Positions 12,746 through 23,207 of a stretch of DNA of 64,000 nucleotides are shown one piece after another. The notes under the pieces are model-generated. The model ran no database searches and was not told where the DNA came from. It saw only the letters and a list, made by a program, of their open reading frames with translations. The stretch lies in assembly GCA_013397455.1 (NCBI GenBank), contig VYZB01000171.1, positions 858,255 through 922,254 of the forward strand, written 5' to 3'. Source of the DNA: Crotophaga sulcirostris (lineage: Eukaryota > Chordata > Aves > Cuculiformes > Crotophagidae). Position 1 is the first letter of the stretch. Every line of letters begins with the position of its first letter. Made by a program: the position numbers and the translations under genes.

Positions 12746-13368
12746 GTATATCCATGATTTTGGAAAAAATGCTTACTACAGTAGAGAAGACAAACTATTC
12801 AAACTATACTACCTTAATTCTAAAGTTGTTGTGAAACAAAATAAAGCTGAGTTTATCATTCAATCAGCCTTAAAATAAATATACCTTAACTCTGCAGCAT
12901 TACATTTTACACATTTTGCAAAAGATTTAATTTTAAGAAGTTTTAAGAATCTATTTAAAATCTGATATAAAATTAACTAAGAATTTCTGATTTTCCTCTC
13001 ATTGTTCACTTGATTAATTATTTAAATATCAAGATAACTTGTATTTCTGTAAAATGATCTAACAAATGGAGTCTGTGAAACTCTCACTACTACATTATGA
13101 ATGAATAAGTAAGCAGTGAGTAGTCTTACAAATTTCTTTGCAGTGCACATTAACTCTTCTTTTGAACGAGAACAAATTAGACTGTAAAAAAGTGTAACAC
13201 TGACACACAAAATATGTGAGTTTTTTTTTAAGGAAACTGAGAAAGTAAATCCACTAAGTAACTGTTGATTTGTGTTCAATTTACAAATTGGCAAACTTAT
13301 CCTGACATATTTTCTTGTTCCCATTACAGCTACATTTAATTACAGTTAAAACATGCAGCAGCACTTAC

Positions 13369-13408
13369 CTTACTGCCTTGAAGCTGCTTTCCTTAATTCC
13401 CAGAGCAG
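13369..13408 (-). other. LUM: LUM non-coding exon 1 (5' end approximate)
   Basis: A minus-strand donor (CAGTAAG then GTAAGT, GT at 13368-13367) marks the 3' end of a non-coding first exon. Lumican normally has an untranslated exon 1 spliced to an exon that begins about 20 nt before the ATG. The 5' end is a guess, set about 25 nt downstream of the TATA-like element at 13431-13440. Intron 1 would be 3.0 kb (10378-13368). Confidence 0.5.
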
Positions 13409-13430
13409 ATGCAATAAGGGACTGTATCGA

Positions 13431-13440
13431 CCAATATATG
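13431..13440 (-). promoter_or_regulatory. LUM: TATA-like element, putative LUM promoter
   Basis: The minus strand reads CATATATTGG, which combines a TATA-like core with a reversed CCAAT. It sits 62-72 nt upstream of the exon 1 donor, a sensible spacing for a very short first exon. There is no direct evidence for the transcription start. Confidence 0.35.
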
Positions 13441-14186
13441 CTGTAAACAGTGTCAGGAGGTAAAAGTCTGCCAGATCCTCTGTGTTACAAGAGGAAAAAA
13501 AAAAAAAAGCCCTAGTCACGCTGGTCTCTGAAGCTGCTATGTCATCATGGTGATCTTGTGGTGTGGCATGTACAAAAAATGCAGCTCTCTAATGAAGTGC
13601 AGGTGGATACCATATTTTGTACAAGGACAACCCATCTGTTATTCCTGAGACATAAAAGAATGATCAGTGTTTCACAAACCTGAGAAAGTTTAGACCACTA
13701 GCCATACCCTCATACAAGGAATTTCTGTGTTTTAGAGGGAAAACATTTTAGATTCTAAAACAAATTACAAGCAGACTTTTGTTTTCCAACTTATTTTATA
13801 CTGTTAGACATTAGCTAAACAAATAGTGCTCAGACCTCAGTGCTGCTGTGCTTCTTTAGCCAAGTGACTCATTCAATTTTCTGCTTTTTTCTTTAACTAT
13901 CTTATGCCCACAGTAAAATATCCTCAATAAAATGTTAAGCTTAAAGATTGAAATCAAAGTTGCAGGATTATCTTTAAGTTATAACCTTTTCCACAACATT
14001 AAATACTGAGTTCAAAGTTTCTTCTTCAAAGCATTGGAATTTACTTGGTCTGGAGATTTATTTTGGTGATTGAATGGATGTTTGTTTAAAAAAAACACAT
14101 CCCAGCAACCGTTTTTCAACAGTTACTGTAAACTCACTTTATACATTCGTTCATTTTTGCACTTACAACTTTCTCTTGCTTTTCAG

Positions 14187-14234
14187 AATCTGGAACTACT
14201 CAACTTTACATTGCCTGTTTCTTATTCCATGGAT
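14187..14234 (+). CDS. candidate exon of unrecognised antisense gene (end uncertain)
   Basis: The acceptor is strong (aactttctcttgcttttcag). Phase 1 fits the outgoing phase of the 12634 exon and reads SGTTQLYIACFLFHG, a helix-like hydrophobic stretch; this frame stays open to about 14310. Phase 0 is open too. The donor used here (GGAT then GTAGTT) is weak, and I could not find a continuation to the 17834 exon that avoids a stop. Treat the start as the more reliable edge. Confidence 0.25.
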
Positions 14235-17200
14235 GTAGTTCAAGAATGCATCTTAAGGCTTGGATGAGATGTTATTTTCACCAGGCAATTCCAAAAAAAT
14301 AATGCACTAAGACATTAACAGTTTGAAGTGGGTCTTAATGCTTCCATAAGAACTTTCTCTTACCTCTAAATAGTGGATGTCTTCCCTTTTTATAGGACAC
14401 AAACTCTGTCTTATAAAGTTGGGTGGAGACAAATATGAAAGGTGCATATAGAAAGCATACACAAGCTGTTTTAAAGTGCTTGTATTTAATTTTGTGTAAA
14501 GGTCAAGGGGGTTTTGTCTATTATCAACTGGTTTACTTATAAAAATTCGTGCTACAGGATGTGGCTGGGCTGGAGAACCCTAGCAACTTCCTAAAGAAGA
14601 GGAGTCTGAACGTGGACTTCCCCCAAAATCTGCTGCAGATGCATCTAAGCCTTCATATCAGTGCACGTTATTGGGAGCAGGGAAAGACCTGACATAATTC
14701 AATGCCCTTTAGTGAGAACAGGAAAGGTGCCAAATGGTTACACACCTTTGTGCTTCTGCAATAACACAATCAGGAAACAAATTTCCTCAAGAAAGAGTGT
14801 CAAGTGCAGGGAGTCAATTTTGTTCTTGATGTTGTGACATCAAGCCTGTGCCCCTGGTGTGGGTAAACCCTTTACGTGTTAGGAAACAGAAGTGATGACA
14901 GATTATAACTGCATTAGTATTTGTACAATTAAAGTAAGTGAATGTGAAGCAGTGGGACTATGATAGTGAATGAAACTATGCAAGTGAAGAAGTGTGCATG
15001 GTATCAGAACAAGAAATGTGGAAGCAGACAAAAGCTGCTGTTGTTCTGCATATGGACAAATGGAGACCAGATGGAGTTTCTCATGCACAATATGATACGT
15101 ATCTGAAAATTACTTCATTAGTTCCAGCTGAGCAAGGAAAAACTAAACTGTAGCCTTGACTGCAAATGAGGCAACAAGCAGGAGTACTCGGCAAAAGATC
15201 AATTGGAATAAAGAAAGCATTTTGAATACAGAAAGGGGTGCCCTATAATGCAATACTAAGGTTTACTCTGTGGAAAAAGGTACAGCAAGATGAGCAGTGG
15301 AGCATGAAGTTTGTAAAGAGAATTTTAAGATTTACTGGAAAGACGCTTGTGTTTACTCTGATTAAAGATTTATTCTGAAATCCAAACTCAATATTATAAT
15401 GAATTAATACATATTTTGATCTTTCAGTAATAGATGTAGTTCTACATTTGCAGTACAAACAGAATTTTACATTTGCTACAAATACAGGATACTGCAGGCT
15501 TAACATGCTTTTGGCATAGTTACATTTATGCACCAATTGTTTATGACATTAATTTCTGTAGATCTAGTATGCATGTTTTTCTCATTCTGTTAACAGAAAT
15601 ACAAAGCATACATATCTTCATAACTTCTAGAAATAACTTATTAAATAAATGTGATGATATTTTGCAATTAACATATTTTAAAATCTTGAGTCACACAAAG
15701 TTCAGGTGAGAATTTTTCATTCATTCAGTTCCCGTCTTGCTGACTGTTTTAAATTAGCTATATAATTTGCACAGTCAAGATGAAGAATCCCATGTTTTTC
15801 ATGGATAAGATACAACCCAATAGATTTTCCCTCTTCTTTAATAAGATTTTTGCCATCTCTCTATTTGATTTAATACAGTCCCTTCATCATTATTTGATAT
15901 ACTTTCCTAGTCTTACTGTTCTGACTCATGAGGCACCTACCTCCTAAACCTTTATTTGGGAGATCAGGTATGGACTAAAACCCAGCAAATGGAGGTATGT
16001 CCTCTTCTGTAGCAAAGGGTGGGAAAGCTTGTGGGTGAGTTCTTCTTCCTGACCTTTTTTTGTGGGGTTCGTTTTTTTGAGTTTTTTGTTTGGTAGCTCT
16101 CAGAAATTATTAAATGGCATGTGAACACAGTTTGGCTAATTTCCAAGGAACACACAAATAATGTGTAAATTCACCTATGACATATAAATTCGAAACAAGT
16201 TCTGGATATACTTCATACTTCATAATGTCAGGACATCTTGGTATTTCACCTTCACAGCAACAATGCTCCTAATTAAGCCGTCTGAGTTCATTTTCTTCAA
16301 AATTAATTTCCTTTCTTATTCTTTTGTTATTCATTTTTCATTAATGGAAAATGTGATCAAAGCCTATACTCATCTAGCTTTCTTCCAGTGGTGATGCATG
16401 AACAGAAATGTTCCTTTTATTTGATTCAAAACTACTTTGTTTTTAATTCATATTTTTTTGGTTGGAGATGGCCAAGGAGTGAAAAATCTGAAAATAGAAC
16501 TCACTGCAAAAACATCACTTTGTAGTGTGTGACATCCATCTTTCAACTATGGTTGAGTTACAATTCCGTTATTTTCTGTCTTCACTCATCTGTGACATCC
16601 TATCTGCCTTTTGTCTCCTGTAAAACTGTCATTCTTATAACTTCTATGCACTTCTGCATAAATTGAAACTCCTCCAAATCTGTTTGATTTTAATCCACGT
16701 TTTCCCAAAAGACTCAAATTACTAAAACCAAAGAGATATCATCTAAACCAACTGCTTCCTTTTAGTCTTAAACCTGTGTACACATCTGGTACACAGATGT
16801 GTACCCTAAGAACCAAGAGATTTAGGTACCCAAATTTAAAAGTAGGATATCTAGGTCATAGGAGCATATAGCCCCAGAAATAGTGCTTGTGGATGTTTTC
16901 ACATTGCCTCGTAAAATGAGCAGGGAGTTTTCACACTGAACTCTTATAATTTAAATTAAATATTACTCTCAAGATTAAATGAAGGCTACTTCATTTGAAT
17001 TGGCTACCTGCAGCAGAAGGTAAAGAAATCTCCGTTAAGGTGAAAGGCTATTCAATGGGCACCATACAGCAAGTCACTTAAAGAAGCAGTTTGTGTATGA
17101 TGTTTTCCATATCTTTAAATAGTTAATATATAACCTGTTAACGTATACATAGTGAATAAACAAAAATACAATACTGACTCACTTCTCTAGTAATAATTAG

Positions 17201-17833
17201 TTACATATTTTTGTGAAATGCTACAGCATTTTGAAAATATTGGTTAAGGCTGACTCATATCAAATGAGTTCCACTACAAACAATTGAGTTCCAGGCTCTG
17301 AAGGCTGTAGGTGCTTATTATTTTTTCATCTGAAATCTTCCATTCCTCCAAATTGAAATTTTATTTGTTCAGCCTCTACACTGCGCTTACATGTTAAATG
17401 GAAAGTGTTAGAGCACATAGTATAAGCATTACAAAATTTGTGGTGATCCAAATCTTTTTTTTGCTTTCTCCTAAAAAGGAAATAACAGCTTTGGAAATTT
17501 ACAAAAATGGTAATAGTGGTACAACATATTAGCAGACCGCAACAGATAATTTAGTTGAGCATGGGTTGTTGTTTCTGTCATTCTGAAAACTTGCTGTTTC
17601 CCTTCAAACTTGACAGTGGATATATTCTAACACCGTTAGCCTTCTCCCCATTCCTTTTCACATTTTTTGTACTAGATTGCATTTAATGTGATTCAAATTG
17701 TTAATAGCAAAATTCCTTTGAGTTGGTTCAAAACTTGATCAAACCTCTTTTATCATAAGAACTGCAGAGGTGAAGGCAAGATGCTGTTTTTAAAAAAGTT
17801 TTCTATACAAATGTACTACACTTTGTGTTACAG

Positions 17834-17971
17834 CATTTAAAACATGCAGATCTTTGTATAAAAGAAAGCCAGGTAGCACTGAAACATGAACCGATTCAAA
17901 TCATTCATAATGTAAAGAATGCAAGAGATTCTCAGGGGGTTGTTGAATTTGTGGGAAAATTGTGGTTACAA
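17834..17971 (+). CDS. exon of unrecognised antisense gene
   Basis: The acceptor is tacactttgtgttacag and the donor is TTACAA then GTAAAA. The exon is 138 nt, exactly 46 codons in phase 0 to 0, reading HLKHADLCIKESQVALKHEP and ending VVEFVGKLWLQ. The balanced charged and hydrophobic composition and the Lys/Glu-rich helices look like real protein rather than chance translation of AT-rich DNA. It lies in the LUM-DCN interval on the strand opposite both genes. It joins the 19557 exon in phase 0. No family is recognised. Confidence 0.55.
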
Positions 17972-19556
17972 GTAAAAATTATAATATCAGCTCTGTGTAT
18001 TAAGCTGTACAGATAATTTATAGGAAAAGAAAGAGGTGAACTTGGCAAATTCAGCTAGCCAATTGTTCATATATAGTAGTTCTGTATAAACGTAGATTTC
18101 CTCTAAAAATTATCGGATGCTAAATATCTTCCCCTAATCTAAACATTAGCAATGTGTGTGTCTTTTTTCACGTCAGCAGGGGCGTTGCATCATCTAACCT
18201 GACCTGCTGTATAACACAAATCATTAAATTTTGCCCTGTTACTGCTGCATTGCATTAAACAAAATGCCTTTTCTTACCTGTGATTGAGCCAACATATAAT
18301 GATGACTGAAGACCTGAAAAGTTTGGGAGTTTTCTAGTTTGGTGCAAAAATCTGTCAATTTTTGTCCAGGCTGCTTTCAGGATCTGGCAGGTTATGATAG
18401 GGGCTCAGCTCTTTCCCATCTGTGGGCTGAGAGTTGCATCTTGGGGTAGCAACCAACATAATTTAGACGACTAGTTGAGTAAGGGTTATTTATCACTGTA
18501 TCTGGTAAAAGGTACTTGCAGGCATCACCCAGAAGTAGGGAACTGTTTCCCAGGCTGGTAGGAAGGAGATCCTGCTCCTTGAAGCACAAACACGAGGAAA
18601 TTTTACTTTTATGAACTCAATAGGTTTGTCAGCTGGTAGAGAAACAGTAGCTTACAGCTTGCAGTCTGTATTGTAAGACATTATATGATTCTATGACAAA
18701 AGCAGCAGTCCAGTGTGCAGCCATACAAGCTTTGAATGTGGTGTCCAGACACCCAACACATAGCATTTGTCCTTCTGCCAGTTGATGTGTTCCTAAACTG
18801 GGACATATCCTCTAGAAAATAAATTGTCTTTGCCAATAAGATGGAATAGTTCGGGAGACGCTTAATGTGCAGTTTTTTTAAAGTGCCACTCATTGTCATT
18901 TTTAAAATTAAACATCTTGGAAAAATCTACTGCTACTACAGAAGACCCTGTTATGAATCAAGTTCACAACCTCATAAGCAAGTAAAGACTTGCTAAATAA
19001 TACCTATTACATAATTACTTATCTATTAGTATCTATTTTGGCATTAGCTGTCAATTAATTCATTACCAACTGATATATGAATGATATATGATGAATGATA
19101 TATCAGATTTTCACCTTATTTTTCCTGAAAATGATGACAGGTTAATAACCTTGAGGTATGGGATAATTTCTACTTAATTGTAGTCCATGAACACTAACAA
19201 TGCACTGGTGTTCTTGTACTTCTAGGCTTATGGAAATGGGGTGTAAATGAACCAAAGATCTCCTACATGGCTTCCTAAGACAATTAGGTACATTTTTTTT
19301 ACGAGAACCCAAGTTAAAACTATTTATCACTAAGAAATATTTAGTTTTTTTCCTTTAGAAAGAACATGATAATCTTCATATGATAAAACTACATCAGTCT
19401 TGTGAAAGTACATCAGCCTACTCCTCTCCAAACATGGAGAAGCAATGTTTACTAATCTATATTTTTACATATTTAATTTCTATCCATTGTTTTGTGTCTG
19501 TCTATTTGTGGTTCTATAACATTACTAGGCTTTATTTTCCTCATCATAAACTTCAG

Positions 19557-19648
19557 CTTCTTCCAACTACCTTCAGCCACGCTATCTCAGCATCTGTTAC
19601 AACTGTCTTCAGTGCAACTCAGTTTCGGTTTTGCCTTATTATTAAGAA
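19557..19648 (+). CDS. exon of unrecognised antisense gene
   Basis: The acceptor is attttcctcatcataaacttcag and the donor is AAGAA then GTACAG. Thirty codons plus two bases are open in phase 0, reading LLPTTFSHAISASVTTVF and ending LIIK. It receives phase 0 from the 17834 exon and passes phase 2 to the 19873 exon, both without conflict. One other frame is also open across this T-rich region, so the frame was chosen partly for phase agreement. The same acceptor region also lies inside a longer open frame beginning at an upstream tttttttcctttag acceptor (exon start 19359). Confidence 0.45.
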
Positions 19649-19872
19649 GTACAGAGGCATTATTATATATACTTCATATTTCCTCATTCTTCATGTCTCA
19701 TTCTTTTTCCCCCCATTTCTACATTTCACTTGCCTACTGAAACAAGCAAGCTAATGGATAAAATTTCCCTTTTTAGTTCTAAAATAGGTGGAAAAAAGAT
19801 ATTTGAGGACAATCTCTTGAATTCTTTTTAAGTATAGGTATTCTTATTTTTCTTCTAATTTTTTCCTCCCAG

Positions 19873-20121
19873 ACAAATTTGCTCATCCTTTTCCTGTTTG
19901 CGGACATTGAGCTCCTCTGAAATATTTGCTGGAAATATGCTTTTGGCCATATTAAATGGTCAGCTTTGGCAACCACCAGATTCCAATCCAGTGATTAACT
20001 TGTTCTTATTCATCATGAGGAGGTCCAGAGTGGATTTACCTCATGTTTTATGCACTACCTTTTGTCTTAGAAATTGTGCAGTGTTGAGAAACTCTACTAA
20101 TGCTTTATTATGGGCTACAAG
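19873..20121 (+). CDS. largest exon of unrecognised antisense gene
   Basis: An excellent acceptor (tttcttctaattttttcctcccag) and donor (ACAAG then GTACTG) bound 249 nt. Phase 2 is open throughout: one base, 82 codons, two bases. Recognisable stretches are LRTLSSSEIFAGNMLLAILN, VINLFLFIMRRSRVDL and LRNSTNALLWAT. The pattern of short amphipathic helices is reminiscent of ARM/HEAT repeats, which is inference only. It passes phase 2 to the 22423 exon through an AGA codon. The endogenous retrovirus at 20690-22312 sits in the intron between them. This is one of the two best-supported exons of the gene. Confidence 0.6.
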
Positions 20122-20689
20122 GTACTGCTAGCAACACCTCAAAAAATAAAATTTACCATTACAGAAGCTATTTATTTCATAAGTTACTCATATCTTATAT
20201 CTTATTACCTCCACTTCTCTGTGAGGTGTAGACCACCTTATTTATAAATGGTCTCAGATACTACATCTCACACTTTAGTCCTGAGAGACCGCAAACATAG
20301 GTGTCTACGTGAATGCTAGGAATCCAAGCACTTCTCATGGTCAATGGGGATCTAGTAAATATACACTTATGAGGCCTAGCAAGAGATTCATCTTCCTAAG
20401 ACAGACACTCTAACAGTACTCAGTTACCTAAATGTAGGCACCTAGTACCATTTGAAATGTTTTAAGGTTTCCAGTTCATCTGTATAAGTTATGAGAAAGG
20501 ACTTAAAGACTTGTCCTCTTTTCAAGTGGCAATTGACAACAAAGCACGGTACTGCACAGTGCCTAAATAATGAAGCATCTGCATTTAGGCAATTGCCTGT
20601 TGTCAAGGGGCTTCAGCCAGCTGGTGATGAAAAGATACCTACTGCTGTCTGACATTCCCTGGACTGCCTAGCATATCCAGGTAAAGCTG

Positions 20690-21332
20690 ACTGCTACAAC
20701 TCAAGATCTTGAGAAGACCTATCCTGTCCTGAAGTAGTGGCAAGAGGCCAGGCACATCGAAGCAATCAAGAATGACATGAGACCACTTATATTTTGGTAC
20801 CTTGCGCTGGTTTTGGCTAGTAGGGGACTATGTTTTGCATTTTTTTCTGAAAACAGTGTTGATAATACAGGTGTGTTTTAGTTACTGCTGAGCAGTGCTT
20901 ACACAGAGACAAGGTCTTTTCTGCGTCTCTAGTAAGTAGGCTGGTGGTGCACAAGAAGCTGGGAGGGGACACAGCTGGGACATCGAACCCCAACTGACCA
21001 AAAGGATATCTCATACTGCATGATCTAGGGAAATAGGGAGGGAGGGATGTTCGTAGCAGTGTTGCTTGTCTTCCCAAGTAACTGTTATGCATGATGGCAC
21101 CCTACTTTCCTGGAGATGGCTAAACACCTGCTTGCCAATGAGAAGTAGTGAATGTATTCCTTATTTTGCTTTGCTTGTGTGCATGGCTTTTGCTTTATTT
21201 ATTAAACTGTCTTTATCTCAACCCACAAGTTTTCTCACTTTCACTCTTCTGACTCTCTTCCGCATCTCACTGGGGGGAAGTGGGTGAGTGACTGTGTGGT
21301 GCTTGGTTGCTGTGTGAGGATTAACCACAGCA
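20690..21332 (+). repeat. 5' LTR of the endogenous retrovirus
   Basis: The sequence matches, from memory, a common bird LTR. It includes a stretch beginning ccttgcgctggttttg, the segment gtcttcccaagtaactgtta, and a poly(A) region with tttatttattaaactgtctt. It ends near ...ttaaccacagca, directly before the primer-binding site. The left edge is uncertain because the first tens of bases are diverged from the second copy. Confidence 0.75.
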
Positions 21333-21340
21333 GTCCTTTT

Positions 21341-21358
21341 TGGCACCCAACATAAGGT
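21341..21358 (+). other. retroviral primer-binding site (decayed)
   Basis: TGGCACCCAACATAAGGT follows the LTR by 8 bases. It resembles the Lys-type PBS with both CpG dinucleotides converted to CA, the expected decay of a methylated old insertion. Confidence 0.7.
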
Positions 21359-21731
21359 TCAAAGGTTTGAGATAACAACAGATTTGATTGAAATGTGCTA
21401 TACCAAATGTATTTGTACCAAATGTTATTCTGTTTAGCTGTTAATTGGTAGATTTCTGTATTTACTATGGGACTTGCTTGCCTTACTGTATATTATGGTC
21501 TAGTGTTTGTTAGTGGCTACTTTTTACCTTCTCTGCTTGCTGTACTGCTATACTGCTATCATCTCACTCTGTTGTGCCTGGGAACATTTTGATAACAGCA
21601 ATGACCATGTACCTGGACTGGCAGATGACCAAGGCATCAGTGTTGTTCCTGTGCTGCTGTACTGGACAGGAACTGTACTGTGAACTTGAGTCAAAGGGAT
21701 TGTGAGCTGTGAATGAGTCCACCTGGGAGGA

Positions 21732-22113
21732 CACCCCAAGGCATCTATGGTCATGAATAAGTACATATTGCAGCAGATACACCTTGAAACTTTAGTGGTT
21801 GCTCATGAAGTCATGCTGATGCACCTCAAAGCATCTGACCATGGATAAGCCCACGACACAGCAGGTACACCCCTGTAGGGACTGCAGCCATGGGTAAGGC
21901 CATGCTGGAGCAGGTATATCTCTGAAGGCATCGCGGTGCATGGATAAGGCTGTGCTAGAACAAGTGTCCCTCAAAGCAGCTGTGACTGTGAATAAGTTTA
22001 TGCTGCAGCAGGTATAACCCTGAAGGGACTGTAGCTCATAGATAAGGCTTGGCTGGGAGCAAGCACATCCCTAAGGCACTGCAGTCTGTGAATAAGTACA
22101 AACCAGAGCAGGG
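21732..22113 (+). repeat. tandem repeat of about 48 bp, eight degenerate units, inside the ERV
   Basis: About eight units share the skeleton caccctgaa...gcatctg..catgaataag...gctggagcaggta. Units start roughly at 21732, 21781, 21823, 21870, 21919, 21967, 22016 and 22065. The period is a multiple of three, but stops interrupt all frames. Such GC-richer repeats replace the coding region of this element. Confidence 0.75.
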
Positions 22114-22198
22114 ACAAGGGGAGTTCATTACAATGTTAAAACCTATGGTCTGGTCCGAAGGGACCAGGGGTGGAGATCATAATGGGAATACCTTTAAA

Positions 22199-22312
22199 TT
22201 TTTATAGTTCAGGTTCTTGAGGAGACCTGTTCTGTCCTGAGTAGTGACATGAGGCCAGGCATATCTTAGCAACCTGGAACGACTTTAGACATTTATGTTT
22301 GGGTACCTCAGT
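22199..22312 (+). repeat. 3' LTR fragment
   Basis: A second copy of the start of the 5' LTR: ttgaggagacctgttctgtcctga against ttgagaagacctatcctgtcctga, both continuing through ggccaggca to a tttgggtacc or ttttggtacc end. The rest of the LTR is missing, cut at about 22312, only about 110 bp before the next candidate exon. Confidence 0.75.
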
Positions 22313-22422
22313 TCTGCCTTTGGAGCTCCAGTCCAGGAGAAAACCAACCTCCCAAGTGAGGTAATATCCTCACTTTGTGTAAACTGTCTGAATGGTATTT
22401 GTTTTAACAATTTTCTCTGCAG

Positions 22423-22535
22423 ACTTCTCTTAGTTGAGTATTCAGCACAATGTCTGCAAATGAATGTCACAGAAACAGAGCCAAACAAAATGAGATGTAC
22501 AAGTCTGGAGACAGTCATAACCGGTCCCCCCACAG
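22423..22535 (+). CDS. exon of unrecognised antisense gene
   Basis: The acceptor is gttttaacaattttctctgcag and the donor is CCACAG then GTATTT. Phase 2 in: one base, 37 codons, one base, reading LLLVEYSAQCLQMNVTETEP and ending TVITGPPT. It completes an AGA codon with the 19873 exon and passes phase 1 to the 23026 exon through a GGT codon. An unrelated ATG-initiated frame (at 22450) exists but does not join the next exon in an open frame. Two NxT sequons may be accidental. Confidence 0.5.
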
Positions 22536-23025
22536 GTATTTTCCATTTTCTTACCATCTCTCAAAAACAAAATAGTAATAAAAAAGCCAAAATAGGGAAT
22601 TTTTAAAGGTCAAATAAAAATTTAGAAGACAGTTCTCTGCTTGCATTACATCATCACCTAACTTGTCACAGAACAGTTTTCCTTTGTTTTAGTCTAGCAA
22701 AGCTTTTCCATATATAATTGCATAAGTTATATCCATTGGAAAAGATAGAAACAATTTAAGAAATTTTTCATCGTAAGTTTTCATAGGTTTATTTTGAATT
22801 GACACAAGAGTGCTTAACATCTAATTTGCTCTCCACACGACCCAAGAAGGGTTAAGCTGCACCAAGATTACTTTTGCTTATACAGATACATTATCCTATA
22901 AAATAGAATAAATAGAATTTTCAAAGATGTTGCATATTTTTGGAGTAGCAGTTTGTAGTTAACCTAGAGAGAATTTATTTCCTTCAGTCTTCAAATGATG
23001 GGCTGAAATTTCTTTTGAATTGTAG

Positions 23026-23207
23026 GTATGGAAAACAAAACTTTGCCATCAAATATTGTAACTCCTCCAAACTCCCAGTCAGATCAAAACTCCATGTTAC
23101 TAGCTGTTCAAAGAAATAAAAAGGCAGATGAACTTTGCCATGAAGGACTGAAAAAAGCATTATAACTAACGAAAGAAAAAATAGAAAAGCTTACAGATAG
23201 CAAGCAG
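23026..23207 (+). CDS. exon of unrecognised antisense gene, with one in-frame stop
   Basis: The acceptor is tttcttttgaattgtag and the donor is AAGCAG then GTAACA. Two bases plus 60 codons; phase 1 in, phase 0 out. It reads MENKTLPSNIVTPPNSQSDQ, then LLAVQRNKKADELCHEGLKK, and ends TKEKIEKLTDSKQ, a Lys/Glu-rich coiled-coil-like helix. Codon 46 (23163-23165) is TAA. A single C-to-T change from CAA (Gln) would produce it, and the frame looks coding on both sides. Either the gene is disrupted here, the assembly carries an error, or translation starts further downstream. Confidence 0.5.

Larger units (their letters stand above)
20690..22312 (+). mobile_element. non-autonomous endogenous retrovirus (LTR element)
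   Basis: A degraded avian LTR retroelement in the intron between two candidate antisense exons. It comprises a nearly full 5' LTR, a primer-binding site with similarity to a tRNA-Lys PBS, a short internal region of about 0.85 kb made largely of a 48-bp tandem repeat, a purine-rich tract before 22180, and the first part of a 3' LTR. The first 110 bp of both LTRs are visibly related (20694-20800 versus 22203-22311). No gag, pol or env frame is present, so the element depended on others for movement. The 5' boundary is approximate. Confidence 0.8.

Noticed and set aside
19359..19556. Exon starting at the strong acceptor at 19358 (KEHDNLHMIKLHQSCES)
   Set aside because: No good donor in a phase compatible with the next exon. 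The 17834 exon joins 19557 directly. It may still be an alternative exon.
22450..22535. Plus-strand ATG-initiated frame starting MSANECHRNRAKQNEM as an N-terminus
   Set aside because: It leaves phase 2, and in that phase the next exon runs into a stop after about 30 codons. The overlapping frame joins both neighbours cleanly.
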